Part shown: positions 44,861-55,775 of the stretch, piece by piece
Layout: the number at the start of each line of letters is the position of its first letter
Position numbering within the stretch: the first letter of the stretch is position 1
Assembly (NCBI GenBank): GCA_036250225.1
Contig: JAPZLL010000010.1
Coordinates: 186,001-250,000 of the forward strand
DNA: 64,000 bases
Reading direction: 5' to 3'
From: Cercophora sp. LCS_1
Lineage: Eukaryota; Ascomycota; Sordariomycetes; Sordariales; Lasiosphaeriaceae
Made by a program: the position numbers and the translations under genes
The notes under the pieces: model-generated
Told to the model about the DNA's origin: nothing
Database searches by the model: none
Seen by the model: only the letters and a program-made list of their open reading frames with translations

Positions 44861-46352
44861 ATGGAAGGCTTACGGAAGCTAGCGGCGGCCCAGCAACTCC
44901 CTGGGGTCACATACTGCTCACTAGAAAAATGCAGGGGAAAATACACAACTGCCACGGTCACGCGATCACAAAGCGGACAGGAAGAACTCGACTGCGGATA
45001 CACTGACCTGTGCTCTTTGCCAAGTCACCTTTCAGACCCTGTCCCAACGACAAACTCGGAAACGAAGACGCCCGTCCTGAAACTTGTTTGTGTACCGATG
45101 GATGCGGAAGGAAAGATGACACTACCCAGCGAGAAGCGTCTCCACGACATGCTGTCCTTCATCGGCGCAGATATGTGGGTCAAGCGCCTTGTCACCTCTC
45201 GTGCCTACGGCTTCCACCACTCGATTACTCCCAAGGGTAGGGTGGACAACGTCACAACCTACTTCCTCGGTACCTGTGTGGCCTGGTGTGTGTGGGTGAC
45301 CACAACTCGATCGAATTCGGATTTCGTGTCCACAAAAGGTCTTGTCTTTTCTCAGCCCAGCAAGTTTAACAAGAGTCGCAGCAGTGGCAAGGACGGCGGG
45401 AACGAGGAGAACGAGAAGACTTCTCAAGGCGGAGATGCCAAGGATCAGGACTCAACCGGCAAGGAAATCACGCTCAAATTTCTCGACTGCCTGGACTTCT
45501 TCACGGGGGAGTTCAGCTCACCGCTCTCGTTGCCATTCGTCATGGCCACCTACACCTTCTCGTGGATTGAGGAAGACCTGGTCAAGAGTCTTGACGGCGT
45601 CCGTGGTGTCATCAAGATTACTGGTCATGGTGACTCGATCCATAAGCCTCAACTCGAGATGACGATGGATAAAGAGAAGCCAATGACTACAGCGAAGAGA
45701 ATGGGGGCGACGCACGACATCATCATTAACGCAGCGAAACATGTGGACATCGTCATACCACTGCTTGACCGCATCTTGGGATCGCCGCAACTACATGCTC
45801 CTTTCAACAGCGACACGGACTGCAGCATCCTCTCCGCAGCCAGACTTCTCCGTTGCCAGGTTGACAGTGCAGGAAAGCAGTGCCAGTATCTCGAGAACAG
45901 AAGTCGGAATCAGTCAGATGTGGTCAGTATAGACCCCATGAGAAGTGGATGCAGTAATTGTCAGCTAACCCATCTTGCAGCTATTCGCGTATCTCACCCA
46001 CGAGGATTCGGAATCCAACATGAAGATCGCCGGCGCCAGTAAAGCGCTCGCCGAAGCAGCCAGTCGGGACGCTTCATCGATGAAAACAGTTGCCGTCTTG
46101 ACCATGGCCTTCCTCCCAGCGACATTCCTAGCGGCCTTATTTTCGGTGCCTTCACTCGGATGGGATCAACCGGACAAGTTTCGAATCTATTGGGCCTGCG
46201 CTGTTCCAACCACCATCGTCGTTTTTGCCTTGTGGGCGGTACTGACTCCGCGTCGAAAAAAGGTGCAACAGAAGAACTCGGTCCAGGACAGAGATCTAGA
46301 AAAGGCCGACAGCAGAATGTCTGATGAGAGGACATTGTTGGGGTCACCTTAG
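44861..46352 (+). CDS. CorA-like Mg2+ transporter family membrane protein
   Basis: 477 residues from two exons (44861-45922 and 45981-46352). The long soluble N-terminal part includes a charged low-complexity stretch ('SSGKDGGNEENEKTSQGG'). The C-terminal exon has the family's 'SRDASSMKTVAVLTMAFLPATF' lead into the first membrane helix, then a second helix ('AVPTTIVVFALWAVL') and a basic tail. Fungal CorA-like proteins of this type often lack the canonical GMN loop. Here the sequence after the first helix is 'ALFSVPSLGWDQ', so Mg2+ transport itself is uncertain. The ATG at 44861 is the first in frame. Confidence 0.82.
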
Positions 46353-46969
46353 TTGACTCTTAGGCATTGGACCATTTTCCTGATTATGTGTGCACGACTC
46401 GAGTTTATGTATCCCCAGAGCAGGAAGCAAGAATGGGTCATCCTTTTTGAACTCTGATGAAAGTTTGATGCACATGGAATCGCCGAACACCAAATGACTA
46501 CGAGCGACCATGGTGCATGCAACTCCGCCGGCTTTGAATCAAAGCAGCGAATTGGGATCTAAAAGTGGCGGTGCCAGTTTGTCGGCCGCCGCTTGTGCCT
46601 GGTTTCGCAGTGATACGAAAAGGGGCACAGGCTGTCAGGGGTCAGCGAACCGGGACTGTGGGTGCCACCAGGACCCAAAACAGAGCGCCGCATTGCAAAG
46701 GAGCCAAGAATGCCTCAACCGCCGCAAAACCCCTGGTTTTTCCGTAACACTACCGAGATCTTGGGAGCTGCGCCTGTGATGGCGTCAACACAATTGCGTG
46801 GCTGACGCCATGCCGGTGGATTCTGAAGTTCTGTGACAAACAATACTCATTGCGACGGGAGGGCCGTGAGAAAATGGCAACCATGTCCTTAAATACGGCC
46901 GCGTTCTCAAGTAACTTGGAGATTCTACACCCATCATATCTTAGCCATCTGTCTCCAGCCTAGCCCACA
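46353..46969. promoter_or_regulatory. Intergenic region and aminopeptidase promoter
   Basis: 617 bases. No further gene is supported. A TTAAATACGG sequence near 46890, about 80 bases upstream of the aminopeptidase start, may serve as a TATA-like element. Confidence 0.4.
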
Positions 46970-48348
46970 ATGCGATCAACAACCCTCGTTTCCCTGGTTG
47001 CCAGCTCGGCCTGCCTGGTCGCTTCAGCGCCCAAGCCTGGACTCCGTCTCATCAAAACAACTGCTACAGCCCCTGCTGTGTGGGTGACGGAAGACCAAAA
47101 GTGGTATGACTACACGGCAAAAGACATTGACTTTCTCGACATCACAGACATCACCGTACACACCACCCCTCCAACCCAATCTCCCCAGGCTAACAACGAC
47201 CAGGACCCCGAAGTCCTGCAAATCCTCTCAACACCTGACAACGGGACAGACTCGACCCTCAGCGCCAGGGCAATCACATATCCCACCGCAGTGTCACACC
47301 AAGCAGAGGCAGAACCTCTCGTTGCCCAAGTCACCGCGGACAAACCCCAAGCCTGGCTCAAAACCATGACGGAGTAAACCCCACCACCCCCGCCCATCGT
47401 TCAGGCCTCCCTAACACCCCCAGAATCTTCAACCGTCACTACCTCGGCCCCTACGCCTCCGAATCAGCAACATGGATGTTCGAAACCGTCAAATCCGTAG
47501 CCGCCCCGAATCCAAACATAGCCGTCTACCAATTCCCGCACGTGGGCTATGACCAGCCCTCCGTCATCGCCCAGATCCCCGGTAGCTCTACAGACCTGAG
47601 TACGTCTCCCTCCCTCCCTCCCTCCCTCTCCACCCCAGCACCAAACTCATTTTTGTTGCAAGTCATCATGGCCGCCCACTTCGACTCCATAGGCTCCAGC
47701 TTCTCCGACGCGCCCACAGTCCGCGCCCCCGGCGCCGAAGACAACGGCTCAGGCGTCGTCGCCATCCTCGAGTCCCTCCGCGTCCTGGCCAACGCCCGAT
47801 TCACCCCCAAAAACACAATCGAGTTCCACTTCTACGCGGCCGAGGAAGGCGGAAAGCTCGGGTCCAAAGAGATCTTTTCCAATTACAAGGCCCAGGGCAA
47901 GACGGTCCTGGGTATGGTCAACCAGGATATGGCGGGGTATTCGCCCAGCGGCAAGATCTCGATTTATACCGATTATGTGGATGCTGCACTCACCAAATAT
48001 GTGCGCGTTGTGGCGGAGGCGTATACGGGAGAGACGACGAGTGATAAGTGCGGGATGAGTTGTTCGGATCATGCTTCAGCGAGGTCGAATGGGTTTCGTA
48101 AGTTTGTCATCCGAGAGTTCAAGAGGGCGGGGCTGACAGAGAGAACAGCGGCGGCGTATGTTTGTGACGAGGTTTGGAATAAGGCGGCTAAGTTTATTCA
48201 CAGCCCTGAAGATGTAAGCGCTATCAATGATTCTTGATGGTCTTTGCTAACTTCAGGTTGGTAGTCGTATGACAAGGTCATGTGGGATGCTGTGTTGCGG
48301 CATGCTAAGTTTGGGACAGCGTTCCTCGTTGAGGCTTCATATCTTTGA
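46970..48348 (+). CDS. Secreted M28 zinc aminopeptidase (leucine aminopeptidase-like)
   Basis: 387 residues from five exons: 46970-47373, 47424-47599, 47663-48097, 48149-48213 and 48265-48348. A signal peptide, 'TTLVSLVASSACLVASA', is followed by a propeptide-like region of about 115 residues. The two-zinc site of the M28 family is complete: 'AAHFDS' (His), 'GAEDNGSG' (Asp), 'AEEGGKLGS' (Glu), 'NQDMAGY' (Asp) and 'CSDHAS' (His). It removes N-terminal residues from peptides outside the cell. The second intron carries five TCCC units. The last intron has a nearby alternative acceptor, but the TAG at 48262-48264 keeps the frame. Confidence 0.9.
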
Positions 48349-48471
48349 TGGTGGAGAGAATGGCTTGGTTTATCGCGAGTAGCTTCTATTAGACCCTTAA
48401 CTTCGCAGTTACCTTCTAGATGCCTATGTGTGTTCTATCGTTGATGCAACCCGTGTCTCTATCTTCGTCGA

Positions 48472-50078
48472 CTATGCCCCAACTGGAGGGCTAAGCAGAG
48501 CCACAACCTTTCCAACCTCCAGACCCTCAATGCAGTAAGCTCCTGCCTCTGCGTGTACCCATTCGAGTTTGTCGACCAGCGCGCCCTTGCCGTCGTCATT
48601 TGCACCAGCTCGGAGTCGCTCTTCGGGCGTCATGGATGTGGTAATCTCCAGCATGGCATCAGCCAGAGCGGATTCCCACTGAAACTGTTTGCGGACCTCG
48701 TGCCCCAGTGTATCGTCACCGAGGAGCACCGTCTTGGCAATCTTGCGCAGTGTCTCAAGAGCGCTGAGCTTGGTTCCGTACGAGCTCTTGGTATTGCCCA
48801 TTGTTTGTCTCTGGATCGAGGTGATACACTCAAGGATTTCCTCGAACGCATCAAATGACGCGTCGTACTGCTTGCTGCTGCTGAGCCTGGTGTAGTGACT
48901 GGTGTTGAGGGTCCGCCATGCACTCTTGCTGTAGTGATCAAAGTCGAGAACAGCCGTCGACACCTGTCCGGCGCCTTGGCCATCGTTCGGGAGGCCATGG
49001 TAGTCTTCCTCCTCGTCTTCGTCCTCCGTGTCTCTCTCCTCCACCTCTAGTGCTTCCGTTGGATCGTCGTCGTCGTCGTCGTCGTACAACTCGTCGTCTT
49101 CTTCCTCGGCGTCGTGGTGATCTAGTGGTCTGCTCGTAACTTGTTAGCATGGTTCGATGCGCTGATGCGAAAAATCAAAAATACATACCGCGAGGCTTGT
49201 ATCATGATCTGACAATGGCTCGCTGGTACAGGTGCTGGCATTGGTGGCCCTGGCGGTGCCCCGCGAAGGCTGTCTGTCATCCGCGCCGCCATTGCGGACC
49301 ATGAGGACCAGTAGCTGTCATCGGAAGGAATAGGGGGAAGCTGGTGGTGGTGAGAGGGTTCTCCAGCTGACGGCTGGTAGTAAACCGGCCCTGACGACGG
49401 CGCTACTGGCTGGTGATACACAACCTGCTGGTAGTAAGGGTGGTACACTGGCTGGAGACCGGGGCCATGTTGTTGCGGACAATGTTGTCGCATGTACTGC
49501 GGTTGTTGTGAGTGTTGCTGCGAGTACTCCTGTGGGTATTGCCGCTCTGGATGGCGCGGTTGTGGATCCTGTTGCCAAGAATAATGCTGAACATACTGCG
49601 GCTCGGGATGTTCCTGCTGAGGTGGGTATTGTTGCTGGTACTCCTGCGGGCCACGTTGCTGTTCATGGTGCTGCTGTTGCGGGGTTGGATGTTGGTAAAC
49701 CGGCTGGTGGTACACTGGCCGCTGCACTGGTTGTTGTGTCGCTGCTGGCTGCTGCTGTCTTGGCTGTTGGTATGTCGGCTGCTGGGTCGCTGGATGGTGA
49801 CTCGGCTGTTGGTAAAAAGACTCGGACGGTGGTCGTTGGACGGGTTGGCGAGCCGGTTGCTGGTTGTGTTGCTGGGCAGGCTGGTGAGCGGGCTGGTGAG
49901 CGGGTTGGTAGACGGGTCGGGCGTATTGCTGGACGTCTGGTGCGACAGCCCGAGCAGACTGGGACTGCGGCTGCCGTTTGACAATGGGCTCGAGTCCATA
50001 TTCGGCAGGATAGCAAGACTCGCAGTCCGGTTGTCCACACCTGCCACCGCCACAGTCGACTCTCGATCTTTTGGCCAT
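48472..50078 (-). CDS. Gln/Pro/Tyr-rich low-complexity protein with acidic tract
   Basis: 515 residues from two exons: complement of 48472-49129 and 49189-50078. The N terminus has a small Cys cluster ('CGGGRCGQPDCESCYPAEYG') that could bind metal. Residues about 30-240 are made of Gln, Pro, His and Tyr in loose 'YQQP' and 'HQPA' units, a prion-like or condensate-type composition. A short acidic tract with seven consecutive Asp follows. The C-terminal third is ordinary sequence ('LDFDHYSKSAWRTLNTSHYT') and probably a conserved domain unknown to me. There are no membrane segments. It is divergent from HET gene 1. Confidence 0.75.
49064..49085 (+). repeat. GTC trinucleotide microsatellite
   Basis: About seven TCG/CGT units, encoding the poly-Asp tract of the Gln-rich protein on the minus strand. 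Confidence 0.8.
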
Positions 50079-50663
50079 GGTCGCTTGCTTGTTGAGCTTC
50101 GAGGAAGAAAAGATGAACGGAAGTCGCGAGGTCGGAAAGATCGCGGAGGTGGGTCATAGCTTCGCGCTACGAACGCCAAAACACGTGAGTGACGTCAGAT
50201 GTCAGCGTCTCTGCGCGTCGAGATCACGTCGAGATCACCCCGACACGGATGTTCGGGAAGCCGACTGTCCGCGCCCCCACCATCGGTAAGAACAAATCTC
50301 CTTTTCGAACCCAACTGAACGAACGATTATACCCATTTCTTAGTATTGCTCTGGGAGGGGGGCGATTTGGGACAAGGTTCTCAATATCCAAGCCGTCAAC
50401 GTTATTCATGTCAGCGGAAACGGAGCGGAAATGCCCCTTCATGGCTCCCAAATGTCAGTCAGGTGAGTCTCGCGGCTCGAGGTAGATCGTTGAACCTGTT
50501 TGGTTCAAAATCACGTGGGCGCTGAACAAGCTTGCTGCGTTATCGGACGTCGAGTGGGGTGGCCTCAGCCGCAACACCAAGCCCACCAAGCGACAACGAG
50601 TAACCAACTCCAAAACACACCTGGTCTCCGCGCATTTGAGACCTTTCTCACCCAATCGCGGCC
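50079..50663. promoter_or_regulatory. Divergent promoter of the Gln-rich protein and HET gene 1
   Basis: 585 bases with a perfect CRE octamer TGACGTCA at 50190-50197, preceded by an E-box-like CACGTG (50182-50187). No gene is supported. Confidence 0.45.
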
Positions 50664-52694
50664 ATGTCCATCTGCAACTACTGTCAGCCCCTCACTGTCC
50701 CGAACTGTGAAGTGTCGGGGGCAAAGCACCATGACAGTCTCGTCGCCCTGAACGACTCGGCAGCAAGCTGCAAGATGTGCGAATCATTCGTTGCTTCAAT
50801 GAAGTCAGATGCATCCAAATACGATGATCTGATTCGTTCAGCATCTTTGCCCGGCGGTTATTCCAAGCTTTTCCTCTGGACGTCGGAGCAACCTGATCGG
50901 AGCTGGTCGCTGCAAGTTGTAACTCCAACTTGTGATCGGCAATTCCCTGTCCACGTCCGCGACCATGGCGGCCATCCACACACGACACGCGCAATTTGGT
51001 CAAGCGAGAGCTCCGTAACGTTTCGTCAGAGTGTCCCGGTGCTACAAAACTGGATGAGCGAATGCGGCAAGACTCATCCTCAATGCCAAGCAGCCAGTCG
51101 AGGCCGAACAGGCCAAGTTCCGAAAAGACTAATCCAGATTGATTCCTCTGATTGGACGAAAATTCATCTTGTCGAGTCAAGCACCCGACCTTGGTCGAGG
51201 ACAAGGTCATTGGAGGACTACGACTACGCGGCCCTGAGCTATTGCTGGGGTGTTTCCGGGGGTTTGTGCACCACAAAAGGCAACTTGTCGAAACACCTTG
51301 GCTCCATCCCCTTCGCGGACCTTCCATTGACCCTGCAAAACTCGGTTGAGGTTGCGTATGCCCTAGGATTTCGTTACCTCTGGGCTGATAGGCTCTGCAT
51401 CATCCAGGACGACGACCAGGACTGGCAGCACGAAGCAGCCGACATGATCAACGTGTATCAAAACACGTCTTTAACAATCGCTGCCACTTGTGCGAGCTCA
51501 GCCGATGAGGGGATCCTCGCCCCTCGCCCTGCCGCGACACACATCGAAGGCTTGCGCATTCGCATCCGGACCTATCAGCCGTTGCTACGGTCACCGCTCT
51601 TCTCGAGGGGCTGGACTCTTCAAGAGGCGCTCCTCTCACCTCGGACAATTCACTTTGCACAAGACCAACTGTACTGGTCCTGTCGAGAGTGCTTCACGTC
51701 TGAAGATGGCATTCAAGATGACGTTCAACGAGGCGTTCGACACCTCCGCCGGGGGATATACGACAGCGATCTGAGCGCCGAACGAACGCCCATCAAGCTT
51801 GAGAGCGACAAAGCTTCCAACCACCAGTTATGGTGGGACGTGGTGGAACAGTATAGCGCCCGGGTTCTCACCAAACAGAGCGATAAATTGGCCGCCTTTG
51901 CTGGCCTTACGCGTCTATTTGAGAAAGTGCTGGATTCAAGGCCGATCGCTGGTTCTTGGGCCGACGACTTCTTCTTTGGTCTTCTTTGGTTCAATCAACA
52001 ACCTACGCCGAGGCCCAGGATCTCGGACATTCCAAGTTGGTCTTGGGCTTCCGTTGACGGCCCCATCAGCGGCCCTCTCCAGAGGCACATGAGGTGGACA
52101 GGCGGGACAGCCGGGCCCCAGAACACGGCGCCCTCTGAACGCGAGTCGTTATTCAGACAAGAAGCCATTGTGCCCCTTGGACAAGAGCCGTTATTCAGGC
52201 AACAAGCAATTCTATCGAGGGAGCCAGCCTTTGAATGGATGGGAGGAGAAGTGAGCTCCCCGCTTTCAGGCGGCGGGCTGACCTTGCAGGCGCGGGTGGC
52301 TGTCGGTTTTTGGACAGAGGGTGGTAATCGATCTTTTTCACACCCGTCTATACATCCGCAGATCAAACACGAGCCACATGGGCATTTGCCGGGCCAAGAT
52401 AGCCACATTTTCTTCGACAGCACCCCGTTTCCACACGGCATCATATGGATGGTCCAAATTTCCAGTACCATTGGAATGTACGGCAGCAGCAGCGGTTGGG
52501 ACTACAAAGACTTTTTAGTTGTCGAACCAGTTGATTGCGGCCTCAAACCGCGACCATTTAAATACGACAAGCGGAATGTGACAGAACTTCGCCCGGGGCC
52601 TCACACATTTCGACGAATTGGGGTGGGTATGGTGCACGTTTCAAGGGAAGACCCGTTTCAAGAGGCAGAGATGTGGGACATCTTTGTCATGTAA
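50664..52694 (+). CDS. HET-domain protein 1
   Basis: Intronless, 676 residues. The N terminus has a Cys-rich start ('MSICNYC') and a CxxC-like pair 'CKMC'. The HET domain follows with its usual blocks: 'DYAALSYCWG' (about residue 188), 'LPLTLQNSVEVAYALGFRYLWAD' (shown here in part) with 'RLCIIQDD', and 'MINVYQNTSLTIAATCASSA'. A 'SRGWTLQEALLSPRTI' block closes the domain. HET domains trigger cell death in fungal heterokaryon incompatibility. Most genomes carry dozens, so a specific partner cannot be named. The C-terminal half is beta-rich and of no known fold. Confidence 0.9.
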   Translation: MSICNYCQPLTVPNCEVSGAKHHDSLVALNDSAASCKMCESFVASMKSDASKYDDLIRSASLPGGYSKLFLWTSEQPDRSWSLQVVTPTCDRQFPVHVRDHGGHPHTTRAIWSSESSVTFRQSVPVLQNWMSECGKTHPQCQAASRGRTGQVPKRLIQIDSSDWTKIHLVESSTRPWSRTRSLEDYDYAALSYCWGVSGGLCTTKGNLSKHLGSIPFADLPLTLQNSVEVAYALGFRYLWADRLCIIQDDDQDWQHEAADMINVYQNTSLTIAATCASSADEGILAPRPAATHIEGLRIRIRTYQPLLRSPLFSRGWTLQEALLSPRTIHFAQDQLYWSCRECFTSEDGIQDDVQRGVRHLRRGIYDSDLSAERTPIKLESDKASNHQLWWDVVEQYSARVLTKQSDKLAAFAGLTRLFEKVLDSRPIAGSWADDFFFGLLWFNQQPTPRPRISDIPSWSWASVDGPISGPLQRHMRWTGGTAGPQNTAPSERESLFRQEAIVPLGQEPLFRQQAILSREPAFEWMGGEVSSPLSGGGLTLQARVAVGFWTEGGNRSFSHPSIHPQIKHEPHGHLPGQDSHIFFDSTPFPHGIIWMVQISSTIGMYGSSSGWDYKDFLVVEPVDCGLKPRPFKYDKRNVTELRPGPHTFRRIGVGMVHVSREDPFQEAEMWDIFVM

Positions 52695-53148
52695 GGCAGT
52701 TTGCCAGATCTACCTCATTGAGAACTCTGTTTGGCTGCCAGATATCGCTGAGGCTCGGCGCGAACATAATCCTTCGTTCACGGACCAAGACGCTGCCAAA
52801 GGCGCCGACCACCACGAGCTCAAAGGCAGCCAATAGCACAGGGGCTCACCTGCATCCCATCAATGCTTGGCGCGGGACCTGCATCACACCACCGCACACC
52901 CTAACCACAGAAACGGTAGCGGCAGTCAGCCCGTTCGCAGTGCAACGATTCGAGGACCAGCCGCGGGGTCGTCACACAAGGTAACTTGACCCATCTCTGG
53001 AATCAAGACCACACTCAAGCGGGGTACTGCTCCAGAATAAATACCTCAATCAAACCTCACCAGTTATGCGCCCTTTTGATCCCAGAAGCCACCGCATTCC
53101 CAGCTCACATATAACCTCCGTCACCCAACTGGACCCTCAACCGCCAAA
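52695..53148. promoter_or_regulatory. Intergenic region and methyltransferase promoter
   Basis: 454 bases. A CATATAACC TATA-like sequence lies near 53108, about 40 bases upstream of the methyltransferase ATG. No gene is supported. Confidence 0.45.
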
Positions 53149-53913
53149 ATGACCGACTCCAAAACCCAATACAACCCCATCGCCCCTCTCTACACCTCGG
53201 TCACAACCCTCCCCTGCTCCATCATCGAAGCCCAACTCATCACCCGCGCCCTAACCCCCTGCACCGATCTCCACATCCTCGATCTCGGCGGCGGCAGCGG
53301 CTTGCACGCGCGTCGCGCCCTCGATCTCGGCGCAGCTTCAGTCGACGTGGTTGACATATCCGCCGAAATGCTACGGGCAGGCCAAGAAATCGAATCTAGC
53401 CTCAACCGGTCCCAAACCCGCTGGTTCGAAGCCGACTTGTCCAAGCCTCTCCCTGCATCCCTTGGTCTCCGCGAGGAGGGTTATGATATCGTCATGGCGA
53501 ATTGGCTCTTTGACCACGCCGGCTCCAGAGAAGAGCTGAAGGGGATGTGGCAGAATATTGTGACGTGGTTGAAACCTGGCGGACGGTTTTTGGGTGTGAG
53601 GGTGTATAACATCGAGGCGGAGTATATGAAGGTTGGGAGGTACGGGGCGAGGTTTGAGAAGGTTGAGAGGGTGGACGAGGGGTGGAAGTATTGGTGTTCT
53701 TGTTTGACGGAGCAGGAATTCGGGTTTGATTGTTCGAGTGTGGATGATAGTTTGACATTGAGGGATGAGATTCCAAAGGCGCTGGGGCTTGTTGAGTTTG
53801 AGAGTGTGCCGCCGGCGGAGATGGATTGTGTCAAGGAGGATGAGGCGTTTTGGGCGGATTTTGTGAGGGAGCCGAACTTGGCGGTTGTCACGGCGAGGAA
53901 GCCGGAGGCGTAA
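53149..53913 (+). CDS. SAM-dependent methyltransferase (class I)
   Basis: Intronless, 254 residues. The SAM-binding motif I is 'ILDLGGGSGLHAR', with the acidic residue after strand 2 in 'VDVVDISAEML'. 'YDIVMANWLFDHAG' fits motif II and 'WLKPGGRFLGVRVYN' motif III, as in small-molecule methyltransferases of the UbiE/toxoflavin-type group. There is no targeting signal, so it is probably cytosolic. Substrate unknown. It is some 20 kb from the PKS cluster, with housekeeping genes between, so a link to the polyketide is not suggested. Confidence 0.88.
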   Translation: MTDSKTQYNPIAPLYTSVTTLPCSIIEAQLITRALTPCTDLHILDLGGGSGLHARRALDLGAASVDVVDISAEMLRAGQEIESSLNRSQTRWFEADLSKPLPASLGLREEGYDIVMANWLFDHAGSREELKGMWQNIVTWLKPGGRFLGVRVYNIEAEYMKVGRYGARFEKVERVDEGWKYWCSCLTEQEFGFDCSSVDDSLTLRDEIPKALGLVEFESVPPAEMDCVKEDEAFWADFVREPNLAVVTARKPEA

Positions 53914-54217
53914 AAAGTTCAACGGACTTGAGACGAAATGCTTGAGTCTTTTTATGCAAACTCTTTTGAGGAATAGTTCTGCTCATTTTCTCACGAGTTC
54001 ATACCACACTCGGCTCCGACGGTCTGGGCTATAGATGGGTTATCAACGAGACAGCAAGACGATAGCCACACGCCTGCAGGTTTCACGCACCCCTCATTTT
54101 AGCGTTCCTTGGCGAACCTGTCAGCAGCGCTGCGAAGCTCATCCCCAAAAGCTTCACAGCCCAACCCCAAAATTACCCCAACCCACCTCCGTAAGCCCAT
54201 CTTCAAGTCCACCGAAA
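53914..54217. other. Short intergenic region
   Basis: 304 bases: the 3' flank of the methyltransferase and the leader of the GST-like gene. The frame upstream of 54218 is open but reads as leader sequence. Confidence 0.5.
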
Positions 54218-54982
54218 ATGGCGTCCGACACACTCCCCGACCTAACCCTGTACCGCATCGACGGCGCATGCTCCCTCGTAGCGCACATGGCCCTCCACGA
54301 GCTGGCGATCCCCTTCACCGCCGTCCGCATGGTCGTCGACCCCGCCACGCACAAAGCCGAAGCAGCAGACGGCTCGTTCAGCGGCGACGATTACAGGCGC
54401 GAGATCAATCCCAGCGGCCAAGTTCCCGCGCTCAAGGTCGAATATGAGTCGGACCCGTCTGTGGAACCTGTTGTCATCACTGAAACACCCGCTATTCTCA
54501 TGTATGTCGCCGATCTGGGCGTCATCTCCTCCAAGGGGACAAAGTATCTGGCGGGTAAGACACCGCTTGAGCGGGCGCAAGTTGCGTCGTGGTTGGCGTT
54601 TCTGTCGGGGCCGTTGCATGGGCAGGCGTTTGGGCCGTTGAGCTTTCCGCAGAGGTTTCTGGAGGGGATTGGGTCGAGATATGCGGATGCTGCGGAGAAG
54701 GCGGTGATGGCGGCCGGGAAGAAAAAGGTGGATTTGTTGTATCAGCGGATCGAGGATCGGTTGCCAGTCGTTGATGCGGACAAGGGTGAGGAAGGGTGGG
54801 CTGTTGGTGGCAAGTTGAGTGTGGTTGATTTTAATTTGTACTTGTTTTATGTGTGGGGGATGAAGATGGGGATCAAGATGGGCGAATTGTATCCCAAGTG
54901 GGTGGCATTGGCCAAGAGGCTGGAGTGCAGAGGGCCTGTCAAGACGGTGGTTTGGTTGGAGAGGATTGGGGCTGTTTGGTAG
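54218..54982 (+). CDS. Glutathione S-transferase-like protein
   Basis: Intronless, 254 residues from the ATG at 54218; an upstream in-frame ATG at 54035 would add a Ser/Pro/Thr-rich leader unlike the family. The N-terminal thioredoxin fold reads 'LTLYRIDGACSLVAHMALHE', with Ser in the position of the activating residue. 'NPSGQVPALKVE' gives the cis-Pro and 'VITETPAILMYV' the usual 'E(S/T)xAI' glutathione contact. The all-helical C-terminal domain follows. Likely role: detoxification or reduction with glutathione in the cytosol. No cluster link is evident. Confidence 0.87.
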   Translation: MASDTLPDLTLYRIDGACSLVAHMALHELAIPFTAVRMVVDPATHKAEAADGSFSGDDYRREINPSGQVPALKVEYESDPSVEPVVITETPAILMYVADLGVISSKGTKYLAGKTPLERAQVASWLAFLSGPLHGQAFGPLSFPQRFLEGIGSRYADAAEKAVMAAGKKKVDLLYQRIEDRLPVVDADKGEEGWAVGGKLSVVDFNLYLFYVWGMKMGIKMGELYPKWVALAKRLECRGPVKTVVWLERIGAVW

Positions 54983-55388
54983 GCCAAGATACCTAGTGTT
55001 GAGTGTGGGCTGGACAACTTAGAGTTGTGCAAGTGTGAGTGTGATGTCAAAGCCTCTGTCCTCATCGCCAGTGGTACCTGAAGCTGACCGCGATGCTTGA
55101 GCGTGATAAAGGCGAACCGAATAAGAGGGAGGACGCATTCATTCATGAGGGTTTTGACTTGTTCCGCACAGAAATGCGGGCACCAATGTTGTGATGAGGC
55201 ACCGGCAGATACCTAGCAAAGGGGAATCAACAGACCCAGTCATTACCAAGTACCCCCACCACTAACACTGCGATATGGTATTTGCAACACGAATACACAA
55301 GAGAGTCCCAGATGACATCTTTCCCTTTCCATGTTAAGGTACTTTCCCAATCCCGCATTTCCGTCCCAGGTTCCGACAACAACACGCC
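54983..55388. other. Intergenic region between convergent genes
   Basis: 406 bases holding two 3' flanks. No gene is supported. Confidence 0.5.
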
Positions 55389-55775
55389 CTAAACCCTTTG
55401 CCCCGCCGTCCTCGGCGGTGGATACGGCTCATACTCCGGGAACCCCGCAGGTAGTTGTCGCGTCCGTGATGGTAGTGGTGACTTGATATCCGCATCCGAG
55501 TCCGAATCCCAATCCGAGTCGCGTCGTCGAAAATCTCCCTCCGACTTGCTTGCATTTGCCGTAAGACCATCGTAAGCCTCGTCTCGCTCCTCCTTGGCCT
55601 TTTGTGCCTTCTTTTTCCTCCTTCTGCAGATGGTGAACATGATGAATGCGACGATGACGGCGAAAACGATGGCCATGGGTATGGCGATGGCGGTGCCAAG
55701 CGAGATTGACTTGGTCACGGCGTCGGCGGCCGTGAAGACTTTGCCGACGCCTCCTGATCGGGATGTGAGAGGCAT
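55389..55775 (-). CDS. Small single-pass membrane protein
   Basis: 128 residues from the ATG at 55775; an upstream in-frame ATG at 56051 would give 220 residues, with a His/Ser-rich extension. A single membrane helix, 'AIAIPMAIVFAVIVAFIMF', is followed by a strongly basic stop-transfer 'CRRRKKKAQKAK' and an acidic, Pro/Tyr-rich tail ('SDWDSDSDAD', 'EYEPYPPP'). No signal peptide is seen before the short N terminus. The topology resembles small fungal surface or adaptor proteins whose cytosolic Tyr/Pro tails bind SH3 or WW domains. No function can be given. Confidence 0.6.
   Translation of the reverse strand: MPLTSRSGGVGKVFTAADAVTKSISLGTAIAIPMAIVFAVIVAFIMFTICRRRKKKAQKAKEERDEAYDGLTANASKSEGDFRRRDSDWDSDSDADIKSPLPSRTRQLPAGFPEYEPYPPPRTAGQRV

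Noticed and set aside
47607..47626. Five TCCC units as a possible regulatory repeat
   Set aside because: It lies inside an aminopeptidase intron, where pyrimidine runs are common.
49512..50159. Leu/Val-rich frame on the plus strand that looks like a membrane protein
   Set aside because: Antisense of Gln-rich codons (CAG/CAA give CTG/TTG), so the hydrophobicity is an artefact of the repeat.
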